DNA of 64,000 nucleotides from assembly GCA_947495295.1 (NCBI GenBank), contig CANLYJ010000003.1, forward strand, positions 1 to 64,000, given 5' to 3'. The DNA comes from an uncultured Paracoccaceae bacterium. GTDB lineage: Bacteria; Pseudomonadota; Alphaproteobacteria; Rhodobacterales; Rhodobacteraceae. The notes beneath the pieces are model-generated. The model made no database searches. It worked only from the letters and a program-made list of their open reading frames with translations, and was not told where the DNA came from. Position 1 is the stretch's first letter; the number at the start of each line of letters is the position of its first letter. This document shows, in pieces, positions 29,523 through 38,533 of the stretch. The position numbers were made by a program, and so were the translations under genes.

Positions 29523-30622
29523 AGGTTAGCCGCCTCACGCTTTGGTCGCTCGATCTGACAAGCCATGAAACCTACTACATGGCCGAAGGGAAAACCTGTG
29601 ACACGGTCAAGACCCATGTGCTGTGTCTGGAAACGGATACCGGTTTGAAAAGCTGGGGCGAGGTGTGCCCGATCCCGCATTACCTGCCTGCTTTCGCGGA
29701 TGGTGTGCCAAGTGCGATCCGGGAAATGGCTCCTGAAATTCTGGGCATCACCCCCACTGGAATCGACGCCCCTATGCGCAAACTTGATGGGTTCCTGCAG
29801 GGACATCTCGCGGCAAAATCAGTCGTTGATATGGCGCTGTGGGATCTCTTTGGCAAAGCGACCAACCTTCCGCTATACCAGCTTTTGGGCGGACGAACCC
29901 GTCGCGACATGCCGCTCTATCATTCGATCACCTGTGTAGCGCCCGACGACATGGCACGGATCGCGAAAGAAGCTCACGCCACAGGCATTCGGCAGTTTCA
30001 GGCAAAACTCGGGGCCGACGCCGATTGGGAAGCGGACGCGGAACGACTGACGAAGGTGCGCGAAGCTGTAGGTCATGGGCCGTTGGTTTATGGCGACTGG
30101 AATTGCGGGGCCACAAAACTGCATGCCACACGCACAGGTCGCGCCGTTGCGCATCTGGATGTGATGCTGGAACAGCCCTGCAAAACGCTGGAAGACTGCG
30201 CCGCTGTCCGGCAAGCGACTGGCTTGCCCATGAAAATCGACGAAGGGGCTTATGATCTCGCATCCCTCATGCGGGCTTCTGAGCTTGGCGTATTAGACGC
30301 AGTCGCGCTGAAGCTGTCGAAATTCGGGGGGCTTTCGGCTATGCGCCGTGCGCGTGATCTCGCGGTGCATCTGGGAGCTGAAATCTGCGCCGAATGCACA
30401 TGGGGCTCGGACATCGTCACAGCCGCCGCGCTCCATTTCGCGGCCTCGACGCCGCAAGGTGTGTTGTTCAACACTTGTGATCTGTCGTCCTATGTCGGAC
30501 CACGGATCGCACCCGATTGCCCGACACGCGAAAACGGCCGCATCGCCCCGCCAACCGGCGCAGGATTAGGCGTTACACCTGACTTGGAGCACCTTGGCAA
30601 TCCGATTTTGGAATTGGACTAA
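29519..30622 (+). CDS. Mandelate racemase/muconate lactonizing enzyme family protein (enolase superfamily) 2
   Basis: FQAKLGAD, VYGDWNCG, MLEQPCKTLED, MKIDEGAYD, ALKLSKFGGLSAM. Confidence 0.9.
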   Translation: MKVSRLTLWSLDLTSHETYYMAEGKTCDTVKTHVLCLETDTGLKSWGEVCPIPHYLPAFADGVPSAIREMAPEILGITPTGIDAPMRKLDGFLQGHLAAKSVVDMALWDLFGKATNLPLYQLLGGRTRRDMPLYHSITCVAPDDMARIAKEAHATGIRQFQAKLGADADWEADAERLTKVREAVGHGPLVYGDWNCGATKLHATRTGRAVAHLDVMLEQPCKTLEDCAAVRQATGLPMKIDEGAYDLASLMRASELGVLDAVALKLSKFGGLSAMRRARDLAVHLGAEICAECTWGSDIVTAAALHFAASTPQGVLFNTCDLSSYVGPRIAPDCPTRENGRIAPPTGAGLGVTPDLEHLGNPILELD

Positions 30623-30625
30623 GAC

Positions 30626-31903
30626 ATGCAAAAACTGACATCTCAATCCGATTGGATCGCGCGCGCACAAACCGTCCTGCCGGCTGGCGGTTTTGGAAAT
30701 TTTGACCCCGGCATCATGATTGCCCGTGGGGAAGGCAGCCATGTTTGGGACGAGGACGGAAACGAATACATAGACTACCTGATCGGATCTGGCCCAATGC
30801 TTTTGGGCCATGGCCACCCCGAGGTCATGGAAGCGGTTCTTGAACAGCTTCCTAAAGGCATGACATTTTTCGCCAACAACGCCAAAGGCGTTGAGCTGGC
30901 AGAGGCCATCGTGGAGGCTGTGCCGTGCTGCGAGCAGGTTCGCTTCGTCGCATCTGGTGGAGAGGCCGATATGTATGCCATCCGCCTTGCCCGCGCCTAT
31001 ACGGGTCGTAACAAGATCCTGAAATTTGAAGGCGGCTATCACGGCATGAGCGCTGAAGCGCAAATGAGCCTCGCGCCCTCCGCCCGAGTAAATTTCCCCC
31101 AGGCCGTCCCGGATAGCGCGGGGATCCCGCAGGGTGTAGCGGACCAAATGCTGATTGCGCCTTACAATGACTTGGTTGCGGTCGAAGCGCTTTTGAATGA
31201 TCATAAGGACGTCGCGGCCATTATCGCAGAACCGTTGCAACGGATCATTCCCCCCGAACCAAAGTATCTGCAAGGCTTGCGTAACTTGTGTGACAAACAC
31301 GCAGTGTTGCTGATCTTTGATGAAATCGTCACCGGATTTCGACTGGCCTATGGCGGCGCGCAGGAGCGCTATGGCGTGACGCCTGACATTTGTACTTTGG
31401 GCAAAATCGTCGGCGGCGGCTTCCCACTTGCGGCCCTTGGGGCCAGCGCCGACATCATGCGGCATTTTGACAAGTCTGTTGTCGGTGCTGACAAATGGCT
31501 CATGCAACTCGGGACCTTGTCCGGGAACCCCGTCGCAGCAGCTGCGGGGCTCAAAACAATGGAGGTTCTGCGTCGGGCGGGAAGCTATGACAAGCTGCGT
31601 GCCATCGGCAAATCCCTTCAAGACATGCAAAGTGACGCCCTGAACACAGCTGGTGTCCCGCATCAAATTTGCGGCGATGAAACCCTGTTTGATATCTTTT
31701 TCACTCAGGCCGCATGCAGGGACTATCGTTCAGCAAAACACGATCACCCTGCGCAAAATACCGCATATAACGCCGCGCTGCGCAAACATGGTGTCTTCAA
31801 ATCGCCCGGTAAACTCTATCCATCTCTCGCGGTCACAGAAGCGGATCTGGAACACACACAGGACGCCGTTTCGAAAGCAGTGCATGCAATTTTCTTGGGC
31901 TAA
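30626..31903 (+). CDS. Class III aminotransferase / glutamate-1-semialdehyde aminomutase-like
   Basis: LLGHGHPEVMEAV, VRFVASGGEADMYAIRLARAYTGR, IFDEIVTGFR, TLGKIVGGGFPLAALG. Confidence 0.92.
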   Translation: MQKLTSQSDWIARAQTVLPAGGFGNFDPGIMIARGEGSHVWDEDGNEYIDYLIGSGPMLLGHGHPEVMEAVLEQLPKGMTFFANNAKGVELAEAIVEAVPCCEQVRFVASGGEADMYAIRLARAYTGRNKILKFEGGYHGMSAEAQMSLAPSARVNFPQAVPDSAGIPQGVADQMLIAPYNDLVAVEALLNDHKDVAAIIAEPLQRIIPPEPKYLQGLRNLCDKHAVLLIFDEIVTGFRLAYGGAQERYGVTPDICTLGKIVGGGFPLAALGASADIMRHFDKSVVGADKWLMQLGTLSGNPVAAAAGLKTMEVLRRAGSYDKLRAIGKSLQDMQSDALNTAGVPHQICGDETLFDIFFTQAACRDYRSAKHDHPAQNTAYNAALRKHGVFKSPGKLYPSLAVTEADLEHTQDAVSKAVHAIFLG

Positions 31904-32001
31904 GGCCTTTGGGGCGCGGCGGGAGTGTCCTGCAGCACGTGCTCCTCGAGCGTGAACTCATAGAATAACACCGCTTGCGCTTCCTGCATTGTTCCCATCA
32001 T
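31900..32001 (-). mobile_element. Transposase N-terminal remnant (IS1182/IS5-like)
   Basis: Manual translation MMGTMQEAQAVLFYEFTLEEHVLQDTPAAPQRP*; the LFYEFTLEEHVLQD segment resembles IS1182-type transposase N-termini. Confidence 0.6.
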
Positions 32002-32012
32002 CGTCGTCAATC

Positions 32013-32030
32013 TTCGGTACGAATACCGAA
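32013..32030. repeat. Short inverted repeat TTCGGTA-CGAA-TACCGAA
   Basis: Read directly; 7-bp perfect arms with 4-nt spacer. Confidence 0.6.
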
Positions 32031-32148
32031 ATTGAACCAGCGTTCAGCGCACCAGACAAGCCGAGTTTTTCAACACAATCAGCTCAACACGGTCATGCCG
32101 CCGCCCTTTCCAAAGGACCCAACGTCCGCCGGGTCCCAAAATACGACC

Positions 32149-32601
32149 CTATTTCTCAGCCTTCATGACCCAACGCCCGCCTTCCTGCGCCCAGTATTGG
32201 GCGGCGCATCCAGCGTCCGTCAGCGCCTTCCACTGGCCGCGCGCCTGCTGCAACGCGTCACCATCATGGCCATCAAACAGAATGCAGACACGTTCCAGCG
32301 CGCTGACCTCATCTGGGCTTACATCCGCACCGTCAACGCTCATCACACAGGCGAACCCATCGCTTTGCCCATCCCCTAACAGCACCGGCTGATCAGCATC
32401 ATGTGGGCCGCCCGCCATGCCATGCGGCACAAACCCGTCCTCCGGGCCCTGCCACAGCACATCGTCCAATCGTTTGAGCAAGGCAGCATCACGCCCCCGC
32501 ACCAAAACACGCCAACCCGCGCCACGCGCCTTGCCGATCAGCATCGGCAAGGTCACCTCAAGCGGGCTATCGGTCAGGTGATAGAAGAACGCGGCGCCCA
32601 T
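32149..32601 (-). CDS. holC: DNA polymerase III subunit chi
   Basis: FYHLTDSPLEVTLPMLIGKARGAGWRVLVR; immediately upstream of pepA in reverse orientation. Confidence 0.9.
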   Translation of the reverse strand: MGAAFFYHLTDSPLEVTLPMLIGKARGAGWRVLVRGRDAALLKRLDDVLWQGPEDGFVPHGMAGGPHDADQPVLLGDGQSDGFACVMSVDGADVSPDEVSALERVCILFDGHDGDALQQARGQWKALTDAGCAAQYWAQEGGRWVMKAEK

Positions 32602-34071
32602 CTAGCCCTCGTAATGGTCGGCAATTAGCCGGTTGAGCGCCATAACACCCCAGCCCGTCGCACCGGCGGGGGCAAATGCCGTTTCGGCCTTCACACTGGC
32701 CACGCCCGCGATGTCCAGATGGCACCATGGCACATCATCTTTGACAAAGCGTTGCAGGAACTGGGCGGCAGTAATTGATCCGGCATTGCGGCCACCAACA
32801 TTTTTCATGTCTGCAATTTTTGATTTCAGCAAGGCATCATAGGCTGGGCTCATCGGCAGACGCCAGGCGCCCTCACCCTCGGCCTCGGCCGCTTTGATGA
32901 AGTCCCTGCTCAGCGCATCAGAATTGGAAAAAACACCTGCGTTCTCATGGCCCAATGCAACCAGAATAGCCCCGGTCAGCGTGGCAAGGTTGATCATGCC
33001 CACCGGCTTGAACCGCTCTTGCGCGTACCACATCACATCGGCCAGAACCAATCGGCCTTCGGCATCGGTGTTGATGATCTCTACGGTGTCACCCTTCATT
33101 GATTTGACGACATCACCGGGGCGTGTGGCAGAACCCGATGGCATGTTCTCAACCAGCCCGACCAACCCCACGACATTCGCCTTGGCTTTGCGCATGGCCA
33201 AGGTCCGCATGACACCTGCGACGACCCCCGCACCGCCCATATCCATGGTCATGCTTTCCATGCCCGCGGCTGATTTCAGGCTAATCCCACCGGTGTCAAA
33301 CACAACGCCCTTACCGACCAGGGCGAACGGGGCATCACCCTTCTTTCCGCCATGCCACGACATCACAACGACCTTTGTCGGACTGTCGGACCCCTGCCCC
33401 ACGCTCAGCAATGTGCGCATGCCCAGCTTGGTCAATTCCGCCTCATCAAGGATTTCGACCTCTAGGCCAAGTTCCTGCATGGCGGCCAGACGCGCCGCAA
33501 AATCTTCGGTGGTCAACACATTGGCCGGTTCGTTGGTCAGATCACGGGTAAAAAACACGCCCTCGGCAATTGCGCCCATTGTTTTTGCCGATTTTGCCAT
33601 CTCTTCGGGTTTGGACACCATGAATGTCGCCTTGCCAGCTTTCGATTTCGCACCGGTTTTGTGGGTGTCAAAGTCATAGGCGCGTAGGGCCAGCCCCAGG
33701 GCAATTTCGTCGGCCCGACCCATTGTCCCCGCGAGCACCAGCAGGTCCTCTTCCCCCAATAGTTTTGCCATTTGTGCGCCAGTCTTGCGGGCCTCCTGAA
33801 CCGATGGACGCTTTTCCAGTTTCGCAACCAAAACCGCCTTCGCCGCCATGCCAGCAGGATAGGCCATGGATCGTACATCACCGGCAGACATTTTTGCAAA
33901 TGCATCGCTTTCCACAAACCGTGCCAATGCCTTGCGGGTCAGGCGATTTACGCGCCGCGCACCCGCATCAAGACGGCCATTCTCACCTACAAAGACGACC
34001 ACCTTGCCCCCGGCATCAGCAACCGGATCAAGATCAACATCTTTGAAGTGAATTTCGATGGGCATTGGCAT
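32602..34071 (-). CDS. pepA: Leucyl aminopeptidase (M17)
   Basis: VGKGVVFDTGGISLK, NTDAEGRLVLAD, TLTGAILVALG. Confidence 0.96.
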   Translation of the reverse strand: MPMPIEIHFKDVDLDPVADAGGKVVVFVGENGRLDAGARRVNRLTRKALARFVESDAFAKMSAGDVRSMAYPAGMAAKAVLVAKLEKRPSVQEARKTGAQMAKLLGEEDLLVLAGTMGRADEIALGLALRAYDFDTHKTGAKSKAGKATFMVSKPEEMAKSAKTMGAIAEGVFFTRDLTNEPANVLTTEDFAARLAAMQELGLEVEILDEAELTKLGMRTLLSVGQGSDSPTKVVVMSWHGGKKGDAPFALVGKGVVFDTGGISLKSAAGMESMTMDMGGAGVVAGVMRTLAMRKAKANVVGLVGLVENMPSGSATRPGDVVKSMKGDTVEIINTDAEGRLVLADVMWYAQERFKPVGMINLATLTGAILVALGHENAGVFSNSDALSRDFIKAAEAEGEGAWRLPMSPAYDALLKSKIADMKNVGGRNAGSITAAQFLQRFVKDDVPWCHLDIAGVASVKAETAFAPAGATGWGVMALNRLIADHYEG

Positions 34072-34209
34072 GGTGGCTCCTGTTCGCAAATCATCCTTGC
34101 GCAATAGGTAGCCCGGGCGCGTCAACTTGACCAGTTAGCTGTTCAATCCATCGAACCAATCGGCTAGTTTGCAGCAAATCAGGCGCGCAGATCGGCAAAG
34201 GACGCATCA

Positions 34210-35340
34210 TTGGCAAAATTTGACAGGTATATGCTGTCGCAACTGATGGTGCTGTTTGGCTTTTTCAGTTTGGTGCTGGTGCTGATCTATTGGATCAACC
34301 GGGCGGTCGTGCTGTTTGATCAGTTGATCGCAGATGGGCAATCGGCGGGGGTGTTTCTGGAATTCACCGCGCTGACGCTGCCCACCGTGATCCGGCTTGC
34401 GCTGCCATTGGCGGCATTTGCCGCCTCGGTCTATGTGACCAACCGAATGACCACGGAATCCGAACTCGTCGTGGTGCAGGCCACCGGCTATTCGGCCTTC
34501 CGGCTCGCTCGCCCAGTCTTGTATTTTGGTTTGATTGTGGCGTTGTTGATGTCGGTATTGATGCACTTTCTGGTCCCGCTCAGCGCCGCAAGACTGGCCG
34601 AGCGGGAAGATGACATTGCCCAGAATGCCACTGCGCGCCTGTTGATCGAAGGACAGTTCATCGAACCGATCGCCAACCTGACGGTCTATATCCGCGAGAT
34701 TAGCCCATCAGGCGAGTTGTTGGACATCTTTCTGGCCGATACGCGCGACCCTGCTGAACAGGTAACTTACACCGCGTCAAAGGCATTTGTGGTGCGTGAT
34801 GCGGGGCAAACGCAGCTGGTGATGATCGATGGCATGGCACAGACACTGCGGGTCGAAAACCAACGATTGTTCACCACATCATTCAGCGATTTTGCCTATA
34901 ATATCGGGACACTTGTCGGCCAAAGCGAACGCACGGGCCGTCACGCCCGCGAAGTTTCGACATGGGAATTGCTGAACCCGACACCAGAGCTGATGGCAGA
35001 AACGCGCCGTTCAGAGGCAAGGCTGAAATCACGCGCCCATGACCGGTTCAGCCAATCCATCCTTGGCACGGTTGCCGCTCTTCTGGGCTTTGCCACCTTG
35101 CTTGTTGGTGGCTACAGCCGGTTCGGGGTCTGGCGGCAAATCGTTGCGGCCATTTTGCTGATTGTCGTGGTCAAGGCGATGGAAACGGCTGGGTTGAACA
35201 TGGCACGGTCAAATGCAGAACTATGGTTTGCAACCTATCTGCCCAGTTTGGCCGGGTTTTTCATTGTCTGGTGCCTGCTGTTTCTGGCGGGACGGCCTTA
35301 TCTGTTCAAACGCAGGATCAAGGACCCGGTACCAACATGA
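34210..35340 (+). CDS. lptF: LPS export ABC transporter permease LptF
   Basis: FDRYMLSQLMVLFGFFSLVLVLIYWINRAVVLFDQL; synteny with lptG/lptD. Confidence 0.92.
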   Translation: MAKFDRYMLSQLMVLFGFFSLVLVLIYWINRAVVLFDQLIADGQSAGVFLEFTALTLPTVIRLALPLAAFAASVYVTNRMTTESELVVVQATGYSAFRLARPVLYFGLIVALLMSVLMHFLVPLSAARLAEREDDIAQNATARLLIEGQFIEPIANLTVYIREISPSGELLDIFLADTRDPAEQVTYTASKAFVVRDAGQTQLVMIDGMAQTLRVENQRLFTTSFSDFAYNIGTLVGQSERTGRHAREVSTWELLNPTPELMAETRRSEARLKSRAHDRFSQSILGTVAALLGFATLLVGGYSRFGVWRQIVAAILLIVVVKAMETAGLNMARSNAELWFATYLPSLAGFFIVWCLLFLAGRPYLFKRRIKDPVPT

Positions 35341-36431
35341 TCCTGCACCGTTACTTCGCCCGCCGCTTTCTGATGATCTTTCTGGGGATCTTTGCCGTTT
35401 TTCTACTGATCATGGTCTTTCTTGACCTGGTCGATCAATTGCGGCGCTTTGCCCGGGTCGATGCAGGTTTTGTGGATATCCTGTCATTGACCATGCTCAA
35501 CGTGCCAGAGGCGCTTTATCGGATCATGCCGCTGATCATGATCCTGTCTGCCATCGCGCTGTTTCTGGGATTGGCGCGATCATCCGAAATGGTTGTCACC
35601 CGTGCGTCTGGCCGATCGGCCTTGCGCGCCCTGCTTGCACCACTTGGGGTTGCGCTGATGATCGGCGTTCTTGCCGTGGCCATCTTCAACCCCGTCGTGG
35701 CTGGCACTTCCAAACAGTTTGAGGCGCGCAGCAACGCCTTGCGCGGTGAAAGCTCTGTTTTGTCTATTGCGGATTCAGGGCTTTGGCTGCGACAGGGCAC
35801 GCCGGAAAGTCAAACCGTGATCCGCGCGCAAAGCGCCAATCTTGATGGGACGGAACTGACGCGTGTTACCTTCATCACCTTTGGACCTGACGGTGGCCCG
35901 GCAGAGAGGGTGGATGCGGACAGTGCCGTTCTGGTGGATGGCGCCTGGAACATCAGCAAGGCCAAAAAATGGAACTTGGTCGATGAAACAACGCCAGAGG
36001 CGGCCGCGACCCTGCATGACAGCATGCAGATCCCATCGACCCTGACGGCCGATCAGATCCGCAACAGTTTCGGCACCCCATCATCCATCCCCATCTGGGA
36101 ATTGCCCGCTTTTATCGACCGGCTGCGCACGGCTGGATTTTCGGCGCAACGGCATCTTGTGTGGTTCCATACAGAACTGGCCTTGCCGATCTTTCTGGTC
36201 TCTATGGTGATGATCGCCGCCAGCTTTACGCTACGCCACCAGCGCGGCGGGCGGACAGGGTTGATGGTGATCTCAGCGATCATGCTGGCCTTCATCATCT
36301 ACTTCATTCGGAACTTCGCACTGGTTCTGGGCGAAAATGGGCAGCTTCCGGCAATATTGGCCGCTTGGGCACCACCCTTTGCAGCGATAGGCCTGTCGCT
36401 GGGTTTCCTGCTGCATAACGAGGACGGCTGA
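35337..36431 (+). CDS. lptG: LPS export ABC transporter permease LptG
   Basis: MILHRYFARRFLMIFLGIFAVFLLIMVFLDLVDQLRRF; ATGA overlap with lptF. Confidence 0.93.
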   Translation: MILHRYFARRFLMIFLGIFAVFLLIMVFLDLVDQLRRFARVDAGFVDILSLTMLNVPEALYRIMPLIMILSAIALFLGLARSSEMVVTRASGRSALRALLAPLGVALMIGVLAVAIFNPVVAGTSKQFEARSNALRGESSVLSIADSGLWLRQGTPESQTVIRAQSANLDGTELTRVTFITFGPDGGPAERVDADSAVLVDGAWNISKAKKWNLVDETTPEAAATLHDSMQIPSTLTADQIRNSFGTPSSIPIWELPAFIDRLRTAGFSAQRHLVWFHTELALPIFLVSMVMIAASFTLRHQRGGRTGLMVISAIMLAFIIYFIRNFALVLGENGQLPAILAAWAPPFAAIGLSLGFLLHNEDG

Positions 36432-38530
36432 TGCGAATTCTGGCCCTTCTTCTCATGCTTTTGCTGCCCAGCCTCGCGCTGTCGCAAGGGGCGGCCTCAT
36501 TGGTCGCGGACAATGTGACGATCAATGAAGACAGACAACTAATCGCCAATGGCAATATCGAAGTGTTCTACCAAGGCAGCAGCTTGCGGGCGTCACAGAT
36601 CACCTATGATCAAGCCAGTGACCGGCTGACGATCACCGGGCCAATTGTGATTCAGGCTGCCGACGGCACGATCCTGACGGCAGACACGGCCTCATTAGAC
36701 CCGCAATTGCAAAACGGCATTCTGCAAAGCGCGCGGCTTGTCCTCGCGCAACAGCTACAGGTCGCCGCCAACCAGATTAACCGGCAGGAAGGTCGATATA
36801 CCCAACTTTATCGGACCACAGCGTCTTCATGTAACGTCTGTAATGGGCAAGCTCCGCTCTGGAGCATTCGGGCAGAACGGGTTGTCCATGATCAACTTGA
36901 AAAACAACTCTATTTTGAAAACGCCACCTTTTTGATCCGGGACATCCCGGTTTTTTGGATCCCACGTATGCGCCTGCCCGACCCGACACTGCGGCGGTCA
37001 GCCGGTCTGCTGATCCCAAAACAGCGAAACACCAGCCAATTGGGCTCTGGGGTAAAGCTGCCCTATTTCATTCCGCTGGGGGATCATGCCGACGTAACAC
37101 TCACCCCTTATCTGTCTCCCGAAACACGGACATTGGAACTGATCTATCGACAGGCATTTGCCAACGGGGATCTGCGCGTCCAAGGCGCCGCCACCGACGA
37201 CACGCTGATCGAGGACAATCGATCCTACCTGTTCGTCAACGGCAACTTTGATTTCGCAAATAGCTATCAGTTGCGCTTTGATATCGAGGCGACAAGCGAC
37301 CCCGCCTACCTGCTGGATTACGACTATTCGGACAAAGACAGGCTGGACAGCGCAATTAACATGCTGCGGGTGACAGACACGACAATGACCCAGGCCAACC
37401 TGACCTATTACCAGACGCTGCGTGACGACGAATCCAACGCATCACTGCCGCCAATCGTGGCAGAGCTGTCTTATGACGGGCGGATCAATCCGGGCTTTGG
37501 CGGAACACTCAGCTACAAGGGTGATCTGGACACGGCCTATCGCTACAGCAATCAGGACGGGGATACAGGGCGCGATGTCACCCGCGCCGGGGCATCGGGC
37601 ATGTGGCAACGCAACTGGATCACCAGCGATGGCATCGTTGTGACCACCCAAACAGGGCTGCGCGCAGATATTTATGACGTCCGCGATGATCAGGCATTTG
37701 CGCAACGGGACTTGCGGGTCGTGCCCGAAGCTGCGGTCACATTGCGCTGGCCATGGGCAATGACAACGGACACCGGAACATCCCATTTAATCGAACCGAC
37801 CATCCAGATTGCGTCATCACGCGCACTTGGCGGCACGCCCCCGATCGAGGACAGCACCCGCAATGAACTTGATCAGGGCAATCTATTCAGCCTGTCGCGG
37901 TTTTCCGGCGATGATGCGGTCGAAACCGGCACGCGTGCGGCATGGGGCGTCACATGGACGCGGATCGGCAGCAGCGGCACCGATTCAACCCTGTCATTCG
38001 GACGAATCTACCGGCAAGACGCCGATACCAGATTTACACCATCATCCGGGCTGGACGGTGAACAATCCGATTGGCTGATCGCCGGGCAGTTGCGGATACC
38101 CGACGGCTTTGTGCTTGATGGTCGGGCCTTGTTTGACGATCAGTTCGAAGTCAACCGTGCTGCGGGCTTGCTGCGCTGGCAAAACAACGACATCTCGCTG
38201 TCAGCGGCCTATATTTGGCAATCGGACGACGTCGCAGAAAATCAACCAGAATCGCTCTCGGAATGGAGCTTTGACGGTGATTTCCAGCTCAACGAGGCGT
38301 GGTCATTGGGGATGGAAGCACGTTATGATGTGGCCGCTGACAGCCCTGTTCGGGCAGGTCTGGGCCTGGAATGGCGGAACGAATGCGTGACCATCGACGT
38401 TTCCGTCTCGCGCAGGTACACGTCTTCCAGTACGATTGATCCGACAACAAGTTACGGCATCAGCGGATCAATCAACGGGTTCTCCGCAGGGCGATCCCGG
38501 GGCGGCCCCGCCGCAAGCTGTAACAACTGA
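36431..38530 (+). CDS. lptD: LPS-assembly protein LptD
   Basis: Signal peptide; LVADNVTINEDRQLIANGNIEVFYQGSSLRASQITYD; LPS assembly domain and barrel C-terminus. Confidence 0.93.
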   Translation: MRILALLLMLLLPSLALSQGAASLVADNVTINEDRQLIANGNIEVFYQGSSLRASQITYDQASDRLTITGPIVIQAADGTILTADTASLDPQLQNGILQSARLVLAQQLQVAANQINRQEGRYTQLYRTTASSCNVCNGQAPLWSIRAERVVHDQLEKQLYFENATFLIRDIPVFWIPRMRLPDPTLRRSAGLLIPKQRNTSQLGSGVKLPYFIPLGDHADVTLTPYLSPETRTLELIYRQAFANGDLRVQGAATDDTLIEDNRSYLFVNGNFDFANSYQLRFDIEATSDPAYLLDYDYSDKDRLDSAINMLRVTDTTMTQANLTYYQTLRDDESNASLPPIVAELSYDGRINPGFGGTLSYKGDLDTAYRYSNQDGDTGRDVTRAGASGMWQRNWITSDGIVVTTQTGLRADIYDVRDDQAFAQRDLRVVPEAAVTLRWPWAMTTDTGTSHLIEPTIQIASSRALGGTPPIEDSTRNELDQGNLFSLSRFSGDDAVETGTRAAWGVTWTRIGSSGTDSTLSFGRIYRQDADTRFTPSSGLDGEQSDWLIAGQLRIPDGFVLDGRALFDDQFEVNRAAGLLRWQNNDISLSAAYIWQSDDVAENQPESLSEWSFDGDFQLNEAWSLGMEARYDVAADSPVRAGLGLEWRNECVTIDVSVSRRYTSSSTIDPTTSYGISGSINGFSAGRSRGGPAASCNN

Positions 38531-38533
38531 ACG

